Assembly (NCBI RefSeq): GCF_013364215.1
Contig: NZ_CP054923.1
Span: 558,001-622,000, forward strand
Direction of reading: 5' to 3'
Length of the DNA stretch: 64,000 nt
Source of the DNA: Verrucosispora sp. NA02020
GTDB lineage: Bacteria; Actinomycetota; Actinomycetes; Mycobacteriales; Micromonosporaceae
The notes beneath the pieces are model-generated. The model was given only the letters and a program-made list of their open reading frames with translations, was not told the DNA's origin and did not search any database. The translations under genes were made by a program, and so were the position numbers. Every line of letters begins with the position of its first letter. Within the stretch, counting starts at the first letter, position 1. This document shows, piece by piece, positions 24,579 through 33,571 of this stretch.

Positions 24579-24643
24579 GCACGACGACGAGGCCCGCACG
24601 ACGACGAGGCCACGACGACGAGGCTCCGCACGACGACGAGGTC
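24579..24643. repeat. short tandem repeat, about 16 bp x 4
   Basis: Four units of GCACGACGACGAGGC type at about 24579-24594, 24596-24611, 24612-24627 and 24628-24643. A diverged unit sits near 24531. They lie between the Tad terminator and the 3' end of the LURP-one gene. No coding frame with a start is apparent. Confidence 0.7.
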
Positions 24644-24717
24644 AGGGACGCGCGGACCCGTGCCGCCGAGGCCCGTGGCGCGAGCGCCCGTGCCGCCGTA
24701 GGGCCACTACGTCGAGG

Positions 24718-25296
24718 TCAGCGGCCCTGGAGCGCGTCGAGTGCGACGGCCATGGCGATCACCAGACGGCGGTCGATCTGCGGGTGGTGGATCTCGACGA
24801 CGTAGCGGTCACGCAGGCCCCACTTCTTCACCACCGAGAAGACCGGCTGGCCGCCGGCGACGAAGTCGAAGTGGTAGGGCAGCCAGGACAGCGACTCGGC
24901 GAACCTGCGCAGCACCGCCACCGGCATGCTGCGCTCCTGGCCGACGATGTTCGGCAGGCCGGCCTGCTCGACGTGCCACGTCGAGCGGAGCAGGGACTGC
25001 GCGAAATCCTTGCGGAACAGCCCGATCGGGGCGCCGGCGTGGTCGGTGACGTCGTACGTGGCACCGAGGTCGAGACGCTGACGGGCCTTGAACCCGAGCA
25101 GCGGCTGCTGCTTGGAGTCGTCGGTGTAGATGGTCACCTGTTCCTTGAAGGCGAGCCGCTTCTGCTGCGCGAAGGCCAGCAGACCGCCCTCGGAGCCGTC
25201 CGGCGCGACGCTGTGCACCTCGTACTGGTTGACCATGAAACGCAACCGCTGGCGGATGTGGAACTGGTGCTGCGCCTGCAGGCTGTCGAGCTGCAT
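24718..25296 (-). CDS. LURP-one-related (tubby-like) protein
   Basis: 192 residues. The pattern FHIRQRLRFMVNQYEV, RLAFKEQVTIYTDD, LLGFKARQRLDLGATYDVTD and IGLFRKDF is the LOR/YxjI beta-barrel repeat. In plants and bacteria this fold is linked to membrane-associated roles; the biochemical function is unknown. The ATG at 25296 has AGGAG six bases upstream. It is convergent with the Tad operon. Confidence 0.88.
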   Translation of the reverse strand: MQLDSLQAQHQFHIRQRLRFMVNQYEVHSVAPDGSEGGLLAFAQQKRLAFKEQVTIYTDDSKQQPLLGFKARQRLDLGATYDVTDHAGAPIGLFRKDFAQSLLRSTWHVEQAGLPNIVGQERSMPVAVLRRFAESLSWLPYHFDFVAGGQPVFSVVKKWGLRDRYVVEIHHPQIDRRLVIAMAVALDALQGR

Positions 25297-25367
25297 CAGA
25301 ATCTCCTCGTTCGTGGTGCGCCGGAGTGTCGCACAGCTCGGCAAGCGGCCCGGCGCTGAGTGTCAGG

Positions 25368-25574
25368 TCAGCGGACGCCGTCGACAGCCGACCGGTGGGT
25401 CCAGGTGGTGAGGAGCTGGTGGATGGTACGCAGTCGCTCGTTGATCTGGTCCAGCCGTTCGGCCTGGGCCAGGGTGGCGAGCGCCGTACCGAGGGCGATC
25501 TGCTGGTCGATGTCGAGTTGCTCCTGGTCGATGGTGTAGAGCAGCTCGACGGTCTCGGCGATGGTGTCGGCCAC
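25368..25574 (-). CDS. small coiled-coil hypothetical protein
   Basis: 68 residues, almost all helical, with heptad-like Leu/Ile spacing (ELLYTIDQEQLDIDQQIALG). The GTG at 25574 has AGGAGGAG close upstream. No family is recognised. It lies 71 bp upstream of the LURP-one gene on the same strand and may be co-transcribed with it. Confidence 0.6.
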   Translation of the reverse strand: MADTIAETVELLYTIDQEQLDIDQQIALGTALATLAQAERLDQINERLRTIHQLLTTWTHRSAVDGVR

Positions 25575-25681
25575 GGCTCCTCCTCCATGTGCGGCGGCGA
25601 CGACGGACGATGATCACGGCGCTCGATGGAAGCGCTCCCAGCCATCAATGCCCGAAGCGGCCGGATCTCATGCCTGCCCGG

Positions 25682-28237
25682 TCATTCCGGCAGGTTCGCC
25701 AGCACCACGTTCAGCACCGTGACCGCGTCCGGCTTGGAGAGCGGGTTGTTGCCGTTGCCGCATTTCGGCGACTGCACGCAGGAGGGGCAGCCGTGTTCGC
25801 AGCCGCATTCGGCGATCGCGTCCCGGGTGGCGCGCAGCCAGGACGACGCCATGCCGTACGCCCGCTCGGCGAAGCCCGCGCCGCCGGGGTGGCCGTCGTA
25901 GACGAAGACCGTCGGGGCCTCGGTGTCCGGGTGCACCGCCGTGGACAACCCGCCGATGTCCCACCGGTCGCAGGTGGCCACCAGCGGCAGCAGCCCGATC
26001 GCGGCGTGTTCGGCGGCGTGCAGCCCGCCCGGCACGTCGGCCGGGTCCACCCCGGCTGCCGCCAGCGACTCGGGGGAGAGGGTGAACCAGACCGCGACGG
26101 TACGCAGTTCCCGCGCCGGCAGGTCCAGCGGACGGGTGTCGATGACCTCGCCGGTGGCGATCCGCCGCCGCTGATACGACACCACCTGGCTGGTGACGTC
26201 CACCTCGCCGAGGAACAGCCCGACCGGTCCGGCGTCGACGTACGAACGCACCGACACCACCGACAGTGAGGTGACGTCCCGCGCGTGGGTGGACCAGTCC
26301 GGCTCCTCGGGGTGCACCAGCGCGCACCCGTCGTCCAGATCGAGCGAGTCGACCACGTACGACACGCCCTGGTGCAGGTAGACCGCCCCGGAGTGCAGCA
26401 GGAAGTGCGCCGACCCGCCGTCGACGGTGCCGAGCAGCCGGCCGGTCGCCGCCTCCACCACGCAGACCGGTGCGCCGCCGTCGCCGCGCAGGTCCACCTG
26501 GGGGCGCTCGCGGTGCCGCCAGTACCAGCCGGTCGGCCGCTGCCGCAGCGCGCCCGCCTCGACCAGCGCCGCGACCGTCTCCTTCGCGCCGTCACCGAAG
26601 AGTGCGAGGTCGGCGTCGGTCAGCGGGGCCTCGGCCGCGGCGCAGGCCAACTGCGGCCCGAGCACGTACGTGTTCGCCGGGTCGAGCACGGTGGCCTCCA
26701 CCGGTGCCCCGAACACCGCTTCCGGATGGTGCACCAGGTAGGTGTCGAGCGGGTCGTCCCGGGCGATCAGCACGGCGAGCGCCTCCTGGCCGGATCGCCC
26801 AGCCCGTCCGGCCTGCTGCCACAACGACGCCCGGGTGCCGGGATATCCGCAGATCAGCACCGCGTCCAGGCCGATCAGGTCGACGCCCAGCTCCAGGGCG
26901 TTGGTCGAGGCGAGCCCGAGCAGGTCGCCGTGCAGCAGCGCGCGTTCCAGTTCCCGGCGTTCCTCGCGCAGGTAGCCGCCCCGGTACGCGGCGACCCGGT
27001 CGCCCAGCCCGGGGACCGCCTCGTCGAGGCTGCGCCGGGTGCTGGTGGCGACCACCTCGGCCCCTCGGCGGGACCGGACGAAGGCCAGGGTGCGTACGCC
27101 GGAGGCGACGGTGTCGGCGAGCAGGTCGGCGGTCTCCCGTAACGCCGACCGCCGGACCTGGGTCAGATCGGCCGCCTCGTGGACCGGCCCGCCGGAGGGC
27201 GACCCGGCGGGCGTCGGGTCGCCCGAGGCGGACCGGGCAGGAGTCGAACCGTGCGCGCCAGAGCCGGCGAGGGACCGGCCCGCGCGGGACCGACCGGCGG
27301 GAGGCGGGCCGCCGGCAGCGGAGTCGGCGGGTGCCGCACGTGAGGCGGGTGCCGGGCGGGGGGCGGGGATCGCGGCCGGGTCGGGCGGGAGCAGGGGCGG
27401 CTCCCAGAGCGCGAAGGTGACCCCGGCTCTTGGCGAGGTGTCCTCGGTGACCGCCGTCACCGGCAGGCCGGTCAGTCGCCCGGCTGCGGCGGCGGGGTCG
27501 CCGGAGGTGGCCGAGGCGAGCACGAACGTCGGGCCGGGGTCACCCGTGGCGGGGCGGTAGCGGGCGCACTGCCGCCGCAGCCGCCGCAGTACGTGGGCCA
27601 CGTGCGAGCCGAACACGCCCCGGTAGACGTGGCACTCGTCGACCACCACGTACGCCAGTCGGCGCAGGAAACCCGACCACTGGGCGTGGCCGGGCAGGAT
27701 GCCGTGGTGCAGCATGTCCGGGTTGGTCAGCACGAACCGGGAGTGCCGGCGGATCCACTCCCGTTCGGCGCGCGGGGTGTCACCGTCGTAGCAGGACGGG
27801 CGTACGCCCTCGATCTCCAGCGTGGCGACGGCGCGTAACTGGTCGGCGGCGAGCGCCTTGGTGGGGGCCAGGTAGAGCACCGTGGCGCGCGGGTCGGCGA
27901 GCAGGGTGGCCAGCGCGGGCAGTTGGTACGCCAACGACTTGCCGGACGCGGTGCCGGTGGCCACCACGACGTGCCGCCGGTCGTACGCGATCTCGGCCGC
28001 CTCGACCTGGTGTCGCCAGGGCGTCGTCACCCCCCGCCGGGCGTACGCGGCTCGCAGCTCCTCCGGTGCCCAGTGCGGCCACGGCACCGCGATCCCGGAG
28101 CGGGGTGGCACCCGCTCGATGTGGGTGATCGGGTCGGTGGTGTGTCGCTGGCGCAGCCGGCGCAGCAGCTCGCCCGGCGGCGGTCGTTCCGGGCCGCCGC
28201 CGGCGGACACGGGAACTGCCGGGGTCACGTTCTGCAC
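25682..28237 (-). CDS. DEAD/DEAH helicase with DUF1998 domain (MrfA/Rv3649-like)
   Basis: 851-residue superfamily 2 helicase. The Q/Walker A region is VVATGTASGKSLAY, motif II is DECH (VVDECHVYRGVFG), and motif III SAT (VLASATSGDP) is present. The motif V/VI region includes ALELGVDLIGLD and QQAGRAGRSGQ. The C-terminal DUF1998 ends in a four-Cys cluster (CGCEHGCPSC with SPKC), as in the Bacillus mitomycin-repair helicase MrfA. A Pro/Ala/Gly-rich insertion of about 70 residues (near 285-355) splits the two RecA domains. The start is GTG 28237; GTG 28228 is also possible. Synteny matches M. tuberculosis Rv3649. Likely role is DNA repair. Confidence 0.93.
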   Translation of the reverse strand: MQNVTPAVPVSAGGGPERPPPGELLRRLRQRHTTDPITHIERVPPRSGIAVPWPHWAPEELRAAYARRGVTTPWRHQVEAAEIAYDRRHVVVATGTASGKSLAYQLPALATLLADPRATVLYLAPTKALAADQLRAVATLEIEGVRPSCYDGDTPRAEREWIRRHSRFVLTNPDMLHHGILPGHAQWSGFLRRLAYVVVDECHVYRGVFGSHVAHVLRRLRRQCARYRPATGDPGPTFVLASATSGDPAAAAGRLTGLPVTAVTEDTSPRAGVTFALWEPPLLPPDPAAIPAPRPAPASRAAPADSAAGGPPPAGRSRAGRSLAGSGAHGSTPARSASGDPTPAGSPSGGPVHEAADLTQVRRSALRETADLLADTVASGVRTLAFVRSRRGAEVVATSTRRSLDEAVPGLGDRVAAYRGGYLREERRELERALLHGDLLGLASTNALELGVDLIGLDAVLICGYPGTRASLWQQAGRAGRSGQEALAVLIARDDPLDTYLVHHPEAVFGAPVEATVLDPANTYVLGPQLACAAAEAPLTDADLALFGDGAKETVAALVEAGALRQRPTGWYWRHRERPQVDLRGDGGAPVCVVEAATGRLLGTVDGGSAHFLLHSGAVYLHQGVSYVVDSLDLDDGCALVHPEEPDWSTHARDVTSLSVVSVRSYVDAGPVGLFLGEVDVTSQVVSYQRRRIATGEVIDTRPLDLPARELRTVAVWFTLSPESLAAAGVDPADVPGGLHAAEHAAIGLLPLVATCDRWDIGGLSTAVHPDTEAPTVFVYDGHPGGAGFAERAYGMASSWLRATRDAIAECGCEHGCPSCVQSPKCGNGNNPLSKPDAVTVLNVVLANLPE

Positions 28238-28366
28238 TCTCGCACTGGTGTTCGGAAATGGGAAATCGTCGCGTCTGCAGGTCGGGACCGGCCCCGTGAG
28301 TCGTCAGGCGCCTTCGGGGGTAATGGTTAGATGCCAGAGAGCTTACGGCTGTGCGAGGGAGGACCG

Positions 28367-28708
28367 ATGGAGCTGTCGCTGGCGACCCGCACCGTGGGGG
28401 AGCACACGGTGCTCGAGGTCGGCGGTGAGGTGGATGTCTACACCGCCCCCCGGCTGCGTGAGCGGCTTCTGGAGTTGATCGACTCCGGGGCCCGGCACGT
28501 GGTGGTCGACCTCGGCCGGGTGGACTTCCTCGACTCCACCGGCCTGGGTGTGCTGGTCGGCGCGCTCAAGCGTCTGCGGACCGCCGACGGCACCTTCTCG
28601 CTGGTCTGCGACAAGGAGCCGCTGCTCAAGATCTTCCGGATCACCGCGCTGGACCAGGTATTCCCGCTGCATCCCACGGTCGAAGCGGCGACCGGCACCG
28701 GCGCGTGA
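28367..28708 (+). CDS. bldG: BldG-type anti-sigma factor antagonist (STAS)
   Basis: 113-residue STAS protein. The phosphorylation site is Ser57 in DSTGLG (residues 56-61), with VDVYTAPRL upstream. In Streptomyces BldG this Ser controls partner switching in development and stress. The ATG at 28367 follows GAGGGAGG. It is translationally coupled (TGATG) to the anti-sigma gene and convergent to nothing; the helicase gene is divergent. Confidence 0.95.
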   Translation: MELSLATRTVGEHTVLEVGGEVDVYTAPRLRERLLELIDSGARHVVVDLGRVDFLDSTGLGVLVGALKRLRTADGTFSLVCDKEPLLKIFRITALDQVFPLHPTVEAATGTGA

Positions 28709-29142
28709 TGGCGACGGTCCGGCTCTCCTTCTCTCCGGCGCCGGTGCACGTGCGCACCGCCCGCCTGGTCGGCGTGGCGGTGGCGCGGCGGGCCGGAGTC
28801 CGCGAGGACCTGCTCGACGAGGTGCGGCTGGCCATCGGTGAGGCGTGCACCCGTGCGGTCGCCCTGCACCGTCAGTACGGCGTGCCCGATCCGGTGCTGG
28901 TCGAGATGTCCGACTCCGGGTCGTACGCGGTGCGGGTGGTGGACCGCGCGCCGATCGAGGCGAGCATCGGTCTCGCCGCGCTCGACGCCGACCAGTTGGC
29001 CAACGAGTCCCTCGACGAGGACGACCTCACCACCGGTGTCGGGTTCGCCCTGCTCGCGGGCTTCGTCGAGGATCTTCAGGTGCGGCCGGTCGACGACGGT
29101 GTCGGGACCGAGGTGCGGATGGTCTGGCCGGTCGGTCGCTGA
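28708..29142 (+). CDS. anti-sigma factor, HATPase (RsbW-like)
   Basis: 144 residues. The N-box is DLLDEVRLAIGEACTRAVALH (slightly degenerate: EACTRA for EAVTNA), followed by VEMSDSG and GVGFALLAGFVEDL. It corresponds to the anti-sigma partner encoded directly after bldG in Streptomyces. It would bind a sigma factor or unphosphorylated BldG. The ATG at 28708 overlaps the bldG stop by one base. Confidence 0.9.
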   Translation: MATVRLSFSPAPVHVRTARLVGVAVARRAGVREDLLDEVRLAIGEACTRAVALHRQYGVPDPVLVEMSDSGSYAVRVVDRAPIEASIGLAALDADQLANESLDEDDLTTGVGFALLAGFVEDLQVRPVDDGVGTEVRMVWPVGR

Positions 29143-29221
29143 CCCGTCGGCGCCGCCGGTGTCCGCGCATCACGTCAGCGCCGCGTCATGCGGCATTCGT
29201 GGCGCCGAGTCTCGATTCATC

Positions 29222-29255
29222 GGGGCCGTATTCCCTGTGCTGGGAATGCGGCCCC
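29222..29255 (+). terminator. terminator after the bldG operon
   Basis: A stem of 14 bases per arm with one mismatch (29222-29235 with 29242-29255), beginning GGGGCCG and ending CGGCCCC. A T-rich run follows near 29275-29295. It closes the bldG/anti-sigma unit. Confidence 0.75.
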
Positions 29256-29336
29256 GTTGGCATGGACCCGTTCCTATATCAGATTTCTTTTCATAACACA
29301 GCGACGAAGATCATCGGCCGATGGTGCCACCTCGGT

Positions 29337-29525
29337 GTGACCTCGAACACTGCGGAGGGCTACAGTACCCGGGTTGTCAGCAAGTGATCCACCGGGCAGC
29401 CAGCGCAGATGGGCGTCCGTCGCCGGTTCTCGCCGGGTGGGTGGCGCGCACTTGCGAATTCGCATACAGGCACCGGCCGGTGCGTCTCCATCGGCCGGTG
29501 CGTTGTTCGGCACAGGAGGACACAG
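29337..29525 (+). promoter_or_regulatory. hppA promoter and hairpin leader
   Basis: GTGACC (about 29337) and TACAGT (about 29361) lie 18 bases apart and fit a housekeeping promoter. The leader then contains CACCGGCCG/CGGCCGGTG (about 29471-29503) 20 bases before the AGGAGGA ribosome site. This hairpin could act as an attenuator or stabiliser of the hppA message. The rest of 29143-29525 holds the upstream terminator and no gene. Confidence 0.5.
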
Positions 29526-31907
29526 ATGTCCGACACCTTGGCCGCCGAGGGCGGCGGGATCTCCCTAACCGGAGCCAATGTCACGTACGTCGTCATCGCC
29601 GCGGTGATCGCGTTGGTCGCGCTCGCCTTCGCCGCCGCGCTGACGAAGACCGTGTTGGCCGCCGGCAAGGGCACCACCAACATGCAGGAGATCTCGGGGG
29701 CCGTGCAGGAGGGCGCCTCGGCCTACCTGATCCGGCAGTTCCGGACTCTGGCGATCTTCGTGGTGATCGCCGTGGTCCTGCTGTTCCTGCTGCCGGTGCA
29801 CAACACCGAGGGCAGCGAGACCGCGGTGAAGATCGGGCGCTCGCTCTTCTTCGTGGTCGGCGCGCTGTTCAGCGCCTTCATCGGTGGCGCCGGCATGTGG
29901 CTGGCCACCCGGGCCAACCTGCGCGTGGCCGCCGCCGCCCGGGAACGCGAAGGCGGCCGGGAAGCGGCCATGAAGATCGCCTTCCGGACCGGTGGCGTGG
30001 TCGGCTTCCTCACCGTCGGCCTCGGCCTCTTCGGTGCCGCGCTGGTCGTGCTGGTCTTCCGGGGTGACGCGCCGACCGTGCTGGAGGGCTTCGGCTTCGG
30101 TGCCGCCCTGCTGGCCATGTTCATGCGGGTCGGCGGCGGCATCTTCACCAAGGCGGCCGACGTCGGCGCCGACCTGGTCGGCAAGGTCGAGCAGGGCATC
30201 CCCGAGGACGACCCGCGCAACGCCGCCACCATCGCCGACAACGTGGGCGACAACGTCGGCGACTGCGCCGGCATGGCCGCCGACCTGTTCGAGTCGTACG
30301 CGGTCACCCTGGTCGCCGCGCTGATCCTGGGCCGCGCCGCGTTCGGCAGCGACGGCCTGGTGCTCCCGCTGATCATCTCCACGATCGGCGTGCTCGTCGC
30401 CATCATCGGTGTCTTCATCACCCGGCTGCGCGCCTCGGACCGCAACGGTCTGACCGCGATCAACCGGGCCTTCTACCTCTCCGCGGTGATCTCGGCGGTG
30501 CTGGTCGCGATCGCCACGGTCTTCTACCTCCAGCCCACCTGGGCCGCGCAGCTCGGCGACAACTGGCGGGAGAGCCTCGGGGTGGACGGCGGCGACCCGC
30601 CGTTCGGCCCGCGCGGCGTGGTGATCGGCGCGGTCGTCATCGGCATCGTGCTCGCCGCCGCGATCCAGGCGCTGACCGGCTACTTCACCGAGACCGACCG
30701 GCGTCCGGTGCAGGACATCGGCAAGAGCTCGCAGACCGGTGCGGCCACCGTCATCCTCGCCGGCATCAGCGTCGGCCTGGAGTCGGCGGTCTACTCGGCG
30801 CTGCTCATCGCGGGCGGTGTCTTCGGCGCGTTCCTGCTGGGCGGCGGCTCGATCACCCTGTCGCTGTTCGCCGTGGCGCTGGCCGGCACCGGTCTGCTGA
30901 CCACCGTCGGCGTGATCGTCGCGATGGACACCTTCGGCCCGATCTCCGACAACGCCCAGGGCGTGGCCGAGATGTCCGGTGACATCGACGAGCACGGCGC
31001 CCGGACGCTCACCGAGCTGGATGCCGTCGGCAACACCACCAAGGCGATCACCAAGGGCATCGCGATCGCCACCGCCGTGCTGGCCGCCACCGCGCTGTTC
31101 GGCTCCTACACCGACACGCTGCGCATCGCGTACGCCGACGCCGGGGTGACCGACGTCGGTGCCGAGATCCTCAACGCGCTGAACGTGGCCAACCCGCAGA
31201 ACCTGGTCGGTCTGATCATCGGTGCGGCCGTGGTGTTCCTCTTCTCCGGCCTGGCCATCAACGCGGTCTCCCGCTCGGCCGGCGCCGTGGTGATGGAGGT
31301 CCGCCGACAGTTCCGCGAGCTGCCCGGGATCATGGACGGCACCCAGCGCCCGGAGTACGGCAAGGTGGTCGACATCTGCACCCGGGACGCCCAGCGTGAG
31401 CTGCTGACGCCCGGTCTGCTGGCGATCCTGGCGCCGATCGCGGTCGGTTTCGGCCTCGGGCCCGGCGCGCTGGCGTCGTACCTGGCCGGTGCGATCGGGG
31501 CGGGCACGCTGATGGCGGTCTTCCTGGCCAACTCCGGCGGTGCCTGGGACAACAGCAAGAAGATGGTCGAGGACGGCGCGTACGGCGGCAAGGGCTCCGA
31601 CGCGCACGCGGCGACCGTCATCGGCGACACCGTCGGTGACCCGTTCAAGGACACCGCCGGCCCGGCCATCAACCCGCTGCTCAAGGTGATGAACCTGGTC
31701 TCGCTGCTGATCGCGCCGGCCGTGGTGGCCTGGAGCATCGGCGAGGACCGCAACGTCGGCCTGCGGGTCGGTGTCGCGCTGGTGGCGACCCTGATCATCG
31801 TCGCGGCGGTGGTGTTCAGCAAGCGCAAGAGCGTGGCGATGGACGAGGGCAACGACAGCGGTGGCACCGGCACCGCTGACCCGCGTCCGGAGGCGATCAA
31901 GGCCTGA
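29526..31907 (+). CDS. hppA: membrane proton-pumping pyrophosphatase (K+-independent)
   Basis: 793-residue H+-PPase with about 16 membrane helices. It hydrolyses PPi in the cytoplasm and pumps protons outward. Substrate-binding motifs are DVGADLVGKVEQGIPEDDPR, DNVGDNVGDCAGMAADLFES and GDTVGDPFKDTAGPA. Residue Lys506 in GNTTKA marks the K+-independent subclass; K+-dependent enzymes have Ala there. The ATG at 29526 has CAGGAGGA five bases upstream. It is followed by a strong terminator, so it is monocistronic. Confidence 0.97.
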   Translation: MSDTLAAEGGGISLTGANVTYVVIAAVIALVALAFAAALTKTVLAAGKGTTNMQEISGAVQEGASAYLIRQFRTLAIFVVIAVVLLFLLPVHNTEGSETAVKIGRSLFFVVGALFSAFIGGAGMWLATRANLRVAAAAREREGGREAAMKIAFRTGGVVGFLTVGLGLFGAALVVLVFRGDAPTVLEGFGFGAALLAMFMRVGGGIFTKAADVGADLVGKVEQGIPEDDPRNAATIADNVGDNVGDCAGMAADLFESYAVTLVAALILGRAAFGSDGLVLPLIISTIGVLVAIIGVFITRLRASDRNGLTAINRAFYLSAVISAVLVAIATVFYLQPTWAAQLGDNWRESLGVDGGDPPFGPRGVVIGAVVIGIVLAAAIQALTGYFTETDRRPVQDIGKSSQTGAATVILAGISVGLESAVYSALLIAGGVFGAFLLGGGSITLSLFAVALAGTGLLTTVGVIVAMDTFGPISDNAQGVAEMSGDIDEHGARTLTELDAVGNTTKAITKGIAIATAVLAATALFGSYTDTLRIAYADAGVTDVGAEILNALNVANPQNLVGLIIGAAVVFLFSGLAINAVSRSAGAVVMEVRRQFRELPGIMDGTQRPEYGKVVDICTRDAQRELLTPGLLAILAPIAVGFGLGPGALASYLAGAIGAGTLMAVFLANSGGAWDNSKKMVEDGAYGGKGSDAHAATVIGDTVGDPFKDTAGPAINPLLKVMNLVSLLIAPAVVAWSIGEDRNVGLRVGVALVATLIIVAAVVFSKRKSVAMDEGNDSGGTGTADPRPEAIKA

Positions 31908-31921
31908 CGCCCGTCGGCACC

Positions 31922-31958
31922 GCGGTCCCCGGTCGGTTCGTCGCCGACCGGGGACCGC
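31922..31958 (+). terminator. terminator after hppA
   Basis: A perfect 15-bp stem (31922-31936 with 31944-31958) with a seven-base loop TTCGTCG, 14 bp after the hppA stop. Confidence 0.85.
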
Positions 31959-32022
31959 TCGCCTGTACGGCCCGTACACCTGACCGGTGCCGACGGCGAG
32001 GAGAAGCCGTACCCTGCAACGC

Positions 32023-32565
32023 ATGCGTACCTGCCGGGCGGCGACCGCCGGAAAGCTCACGGTGGTCCTGGCTACGCTGGTTCTGCTGGCCGCCTGCGGC
32101 TCCAGCGGTCCGAGCCCTCGGGCGTGGGCGGCGTCGGTGTGCACCGCGCTGAGCCCGTGGCGCGCCGAGATCAGCAAGTTGACCAGCAGCACCAACGAGC
32201 AGATGACCGCACAGACCACCCCCGCGCAGGCCAAGGAGAACCTGGTCCGCCTCTTCGCCGGTGCCGAGGAGGCCAGCGAGACCGCGCGGCTCAAGGTGGA
32301 GCAGGCCGGCGTACCCAAGGTGGAGCAGGGCGAGGAGGTCTCCGCCGGCTTCCGGGCCGCGCTCGCCTCGATGCGGGACGCCTACGGCCGGGCCCGCACC
32401 ACCATCGACGGGCTCGGCATCGGCGAGGCCGGCACCTTCTACGACGGCGTCCGGTCGACGGTGGAGACCCTTCAGCAGGAGTACGACGCCAGTGCGCTGG
32501 ACACCAGCCGGCTCAACTCGGAGGAGTTGAAGCGCGCCTTCGACGAGGTACCTGAATGCCGTTGA
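32023..32565 (+). CDS. lipoprotein of unknown function
   Basis: 180 residues. The N-terminal signal peptide ends in a lipobox (LVLLAACGSS), so it is likely anchored in the outer leaflet of the membrane. The mature part is helical and Glu/Ala-rich, with one Cys pair (VCTALSPW near the start, PECR at the end) that may form a disulfide. ATG 32023 lies seven bases after TACCCT, which fits a leaderless start; GTG 31987 would add 12 residues. The 3' end overlaps the next gene by ten bases. Confidence 0.8.
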   Translation: MRTCRAATAGKLTVVLATLVLLAACGSSGPSPRAWAASVCTALSPWRAEISKLTSSTNEQMTAQTTPAQAKENLVRLFAGAEEASETARLKVEQAGVPKVEQGEEVSAGFRAALASMRDAYGRARTTIDGLGIGEAGTFYDGVRSTVETLQQEYDASALDTSRLNSEELKRAFDEVPECR

Positions 32566-33269
32566 GCGGTTCCGGAGAGACACCGGCGGCACTCCCGCTG
32601 CCGGTGACCTTCCCGGTGCCCGACCCGGCGACACGCCGACGCGGCGAGCCGGCCGAACGCCCCACAGTGCCCGAGCGGGGTGCCACCGGCGAACGGCAAC
32701 TGGTCTTCTTCGGCGCGGAGACCGGGGAACCCTCCGTGGCCGACCTGGCCGGGCTGCTCGCCGGGCCGGGCGAGGTGCACCGGATGGGCGGGACCGCCCG
32801 CCTGACGGTGGAGGTGGACGCCGCCTGGCGGGTGCACGTGCTCGTCACCGAGTTGGGTCGTCGGGGCGTACGGGCGACCTGGGAACCGACCGAGGACCGG
32901 CGGTACGCGGTACGGACGGCGTACACCCGGACGATCGTGCCGCTGGCGGCGGCCTGGCTGCGCGGCCCGACCCAGTCGCCGCCCTCGGGTTTCCAGCTCG
33001 ACGGCCGTCGGCTGCGGCTCTGGCTGGCCGCCGCCGGAGTGGCCGAAACGCCCGACTTCGTCCTTCGTCTCGGCGGCACCGATCCCCGCCGGTGGGCGAT
33101 GGTCGGCGCGGCGCTGCACGCGGCCGGGCTCACCGGCGACCTGCTCGCGCCGGATGCGGGCGGGCCGGCGTACCGGATCGCCGGTCGACGCCGGTCGTCA
33201 CGCCTCGCGGAGCTGGTGGGTGAGCGTCCGGACGCGGCTCCGCCCGGCACCTGGCCGACCCGCGACTGA
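32556..33269 (+). CDS. conserved hypothetical protein
   Basis: 237 residues, soluble. The central part (VADLAGLLAGPGEVHRMGG, then VHVLVTELGRRGVRATWEP) and the region SGFQLDGRRLRLWLAAAG suggest two related alpha/beta halves, as in some LAGLIDADG-like or repeat-containing folds. No catalytic motif can be named. The ATG at 32556 overlaps the lipoprotein gene, so the two are probably co-expressed. It is found between hppA and topA. Confidence 0.75.
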   Translation: MPLSGSGETPAALPLPVTFPVPDPATRRRGEPAERPTVPERGATGERQLVFFGAETGEPSVADLAGLLAGPGEVHRMGGTARLTVEVDAAWRVHVLVTELGRRGVRATWEPTEDRRYAVRTAYTRTIVPLAAAWLRGPTQSPPSGFQLDGRRLRLWLAAAGVAETPDFVLRLGGTDPRRWAMVGAALHAAGLTGDLLAPDAGGPAYRIAGRRRSSRLAELVGERPDAAPPGTWPTRD

Positions 33270-33276
33270 TCCGCCG

Positions 33277-33302
33277 CCGGCTGTCCGATCGAAGACAGCC
33301 GG
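33277..33302 (+). terminator. terminator upstream of topA
   Basis: CCGGCTGTC (33277-33285) and GACAGCCGG (33294-33302), a 9-bp perfect stem with an eight-base loop, eight bases after the stop. The following 270 bp to topA contain no gene and presumably its promoter. Confidence 0.7.
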
Positions 33303-33571
33303 GCGTCGGGAAACACAGGGAGAATCGGCCGGGTCGCACCTCCACCGAGGGGCCGCCCTGATCACAGTGACCCGTTCCATGCCCTACTCAGGGTGTACGG
33401 TGACGCCGTCCGGCGCGACCACAGATCGTCCCGGGCGAATTGCCGCCCGCGAAACCCGAAACACGGACGGCGCGTTACGTTGGACATCCGGACCGCTGGG
33501 TATCGGTGGGGCGAGTGCGCCCGGAACCGGGCGATGGCGCGGCCATGAGCAGGAAAGAGGTCGAAGCAGAC

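Noticed and set aside
24579..24643. Tandem repeats as a CRISPR array
   Set aside because: Units are contiguous with no spacers and no cas genes are nearby.
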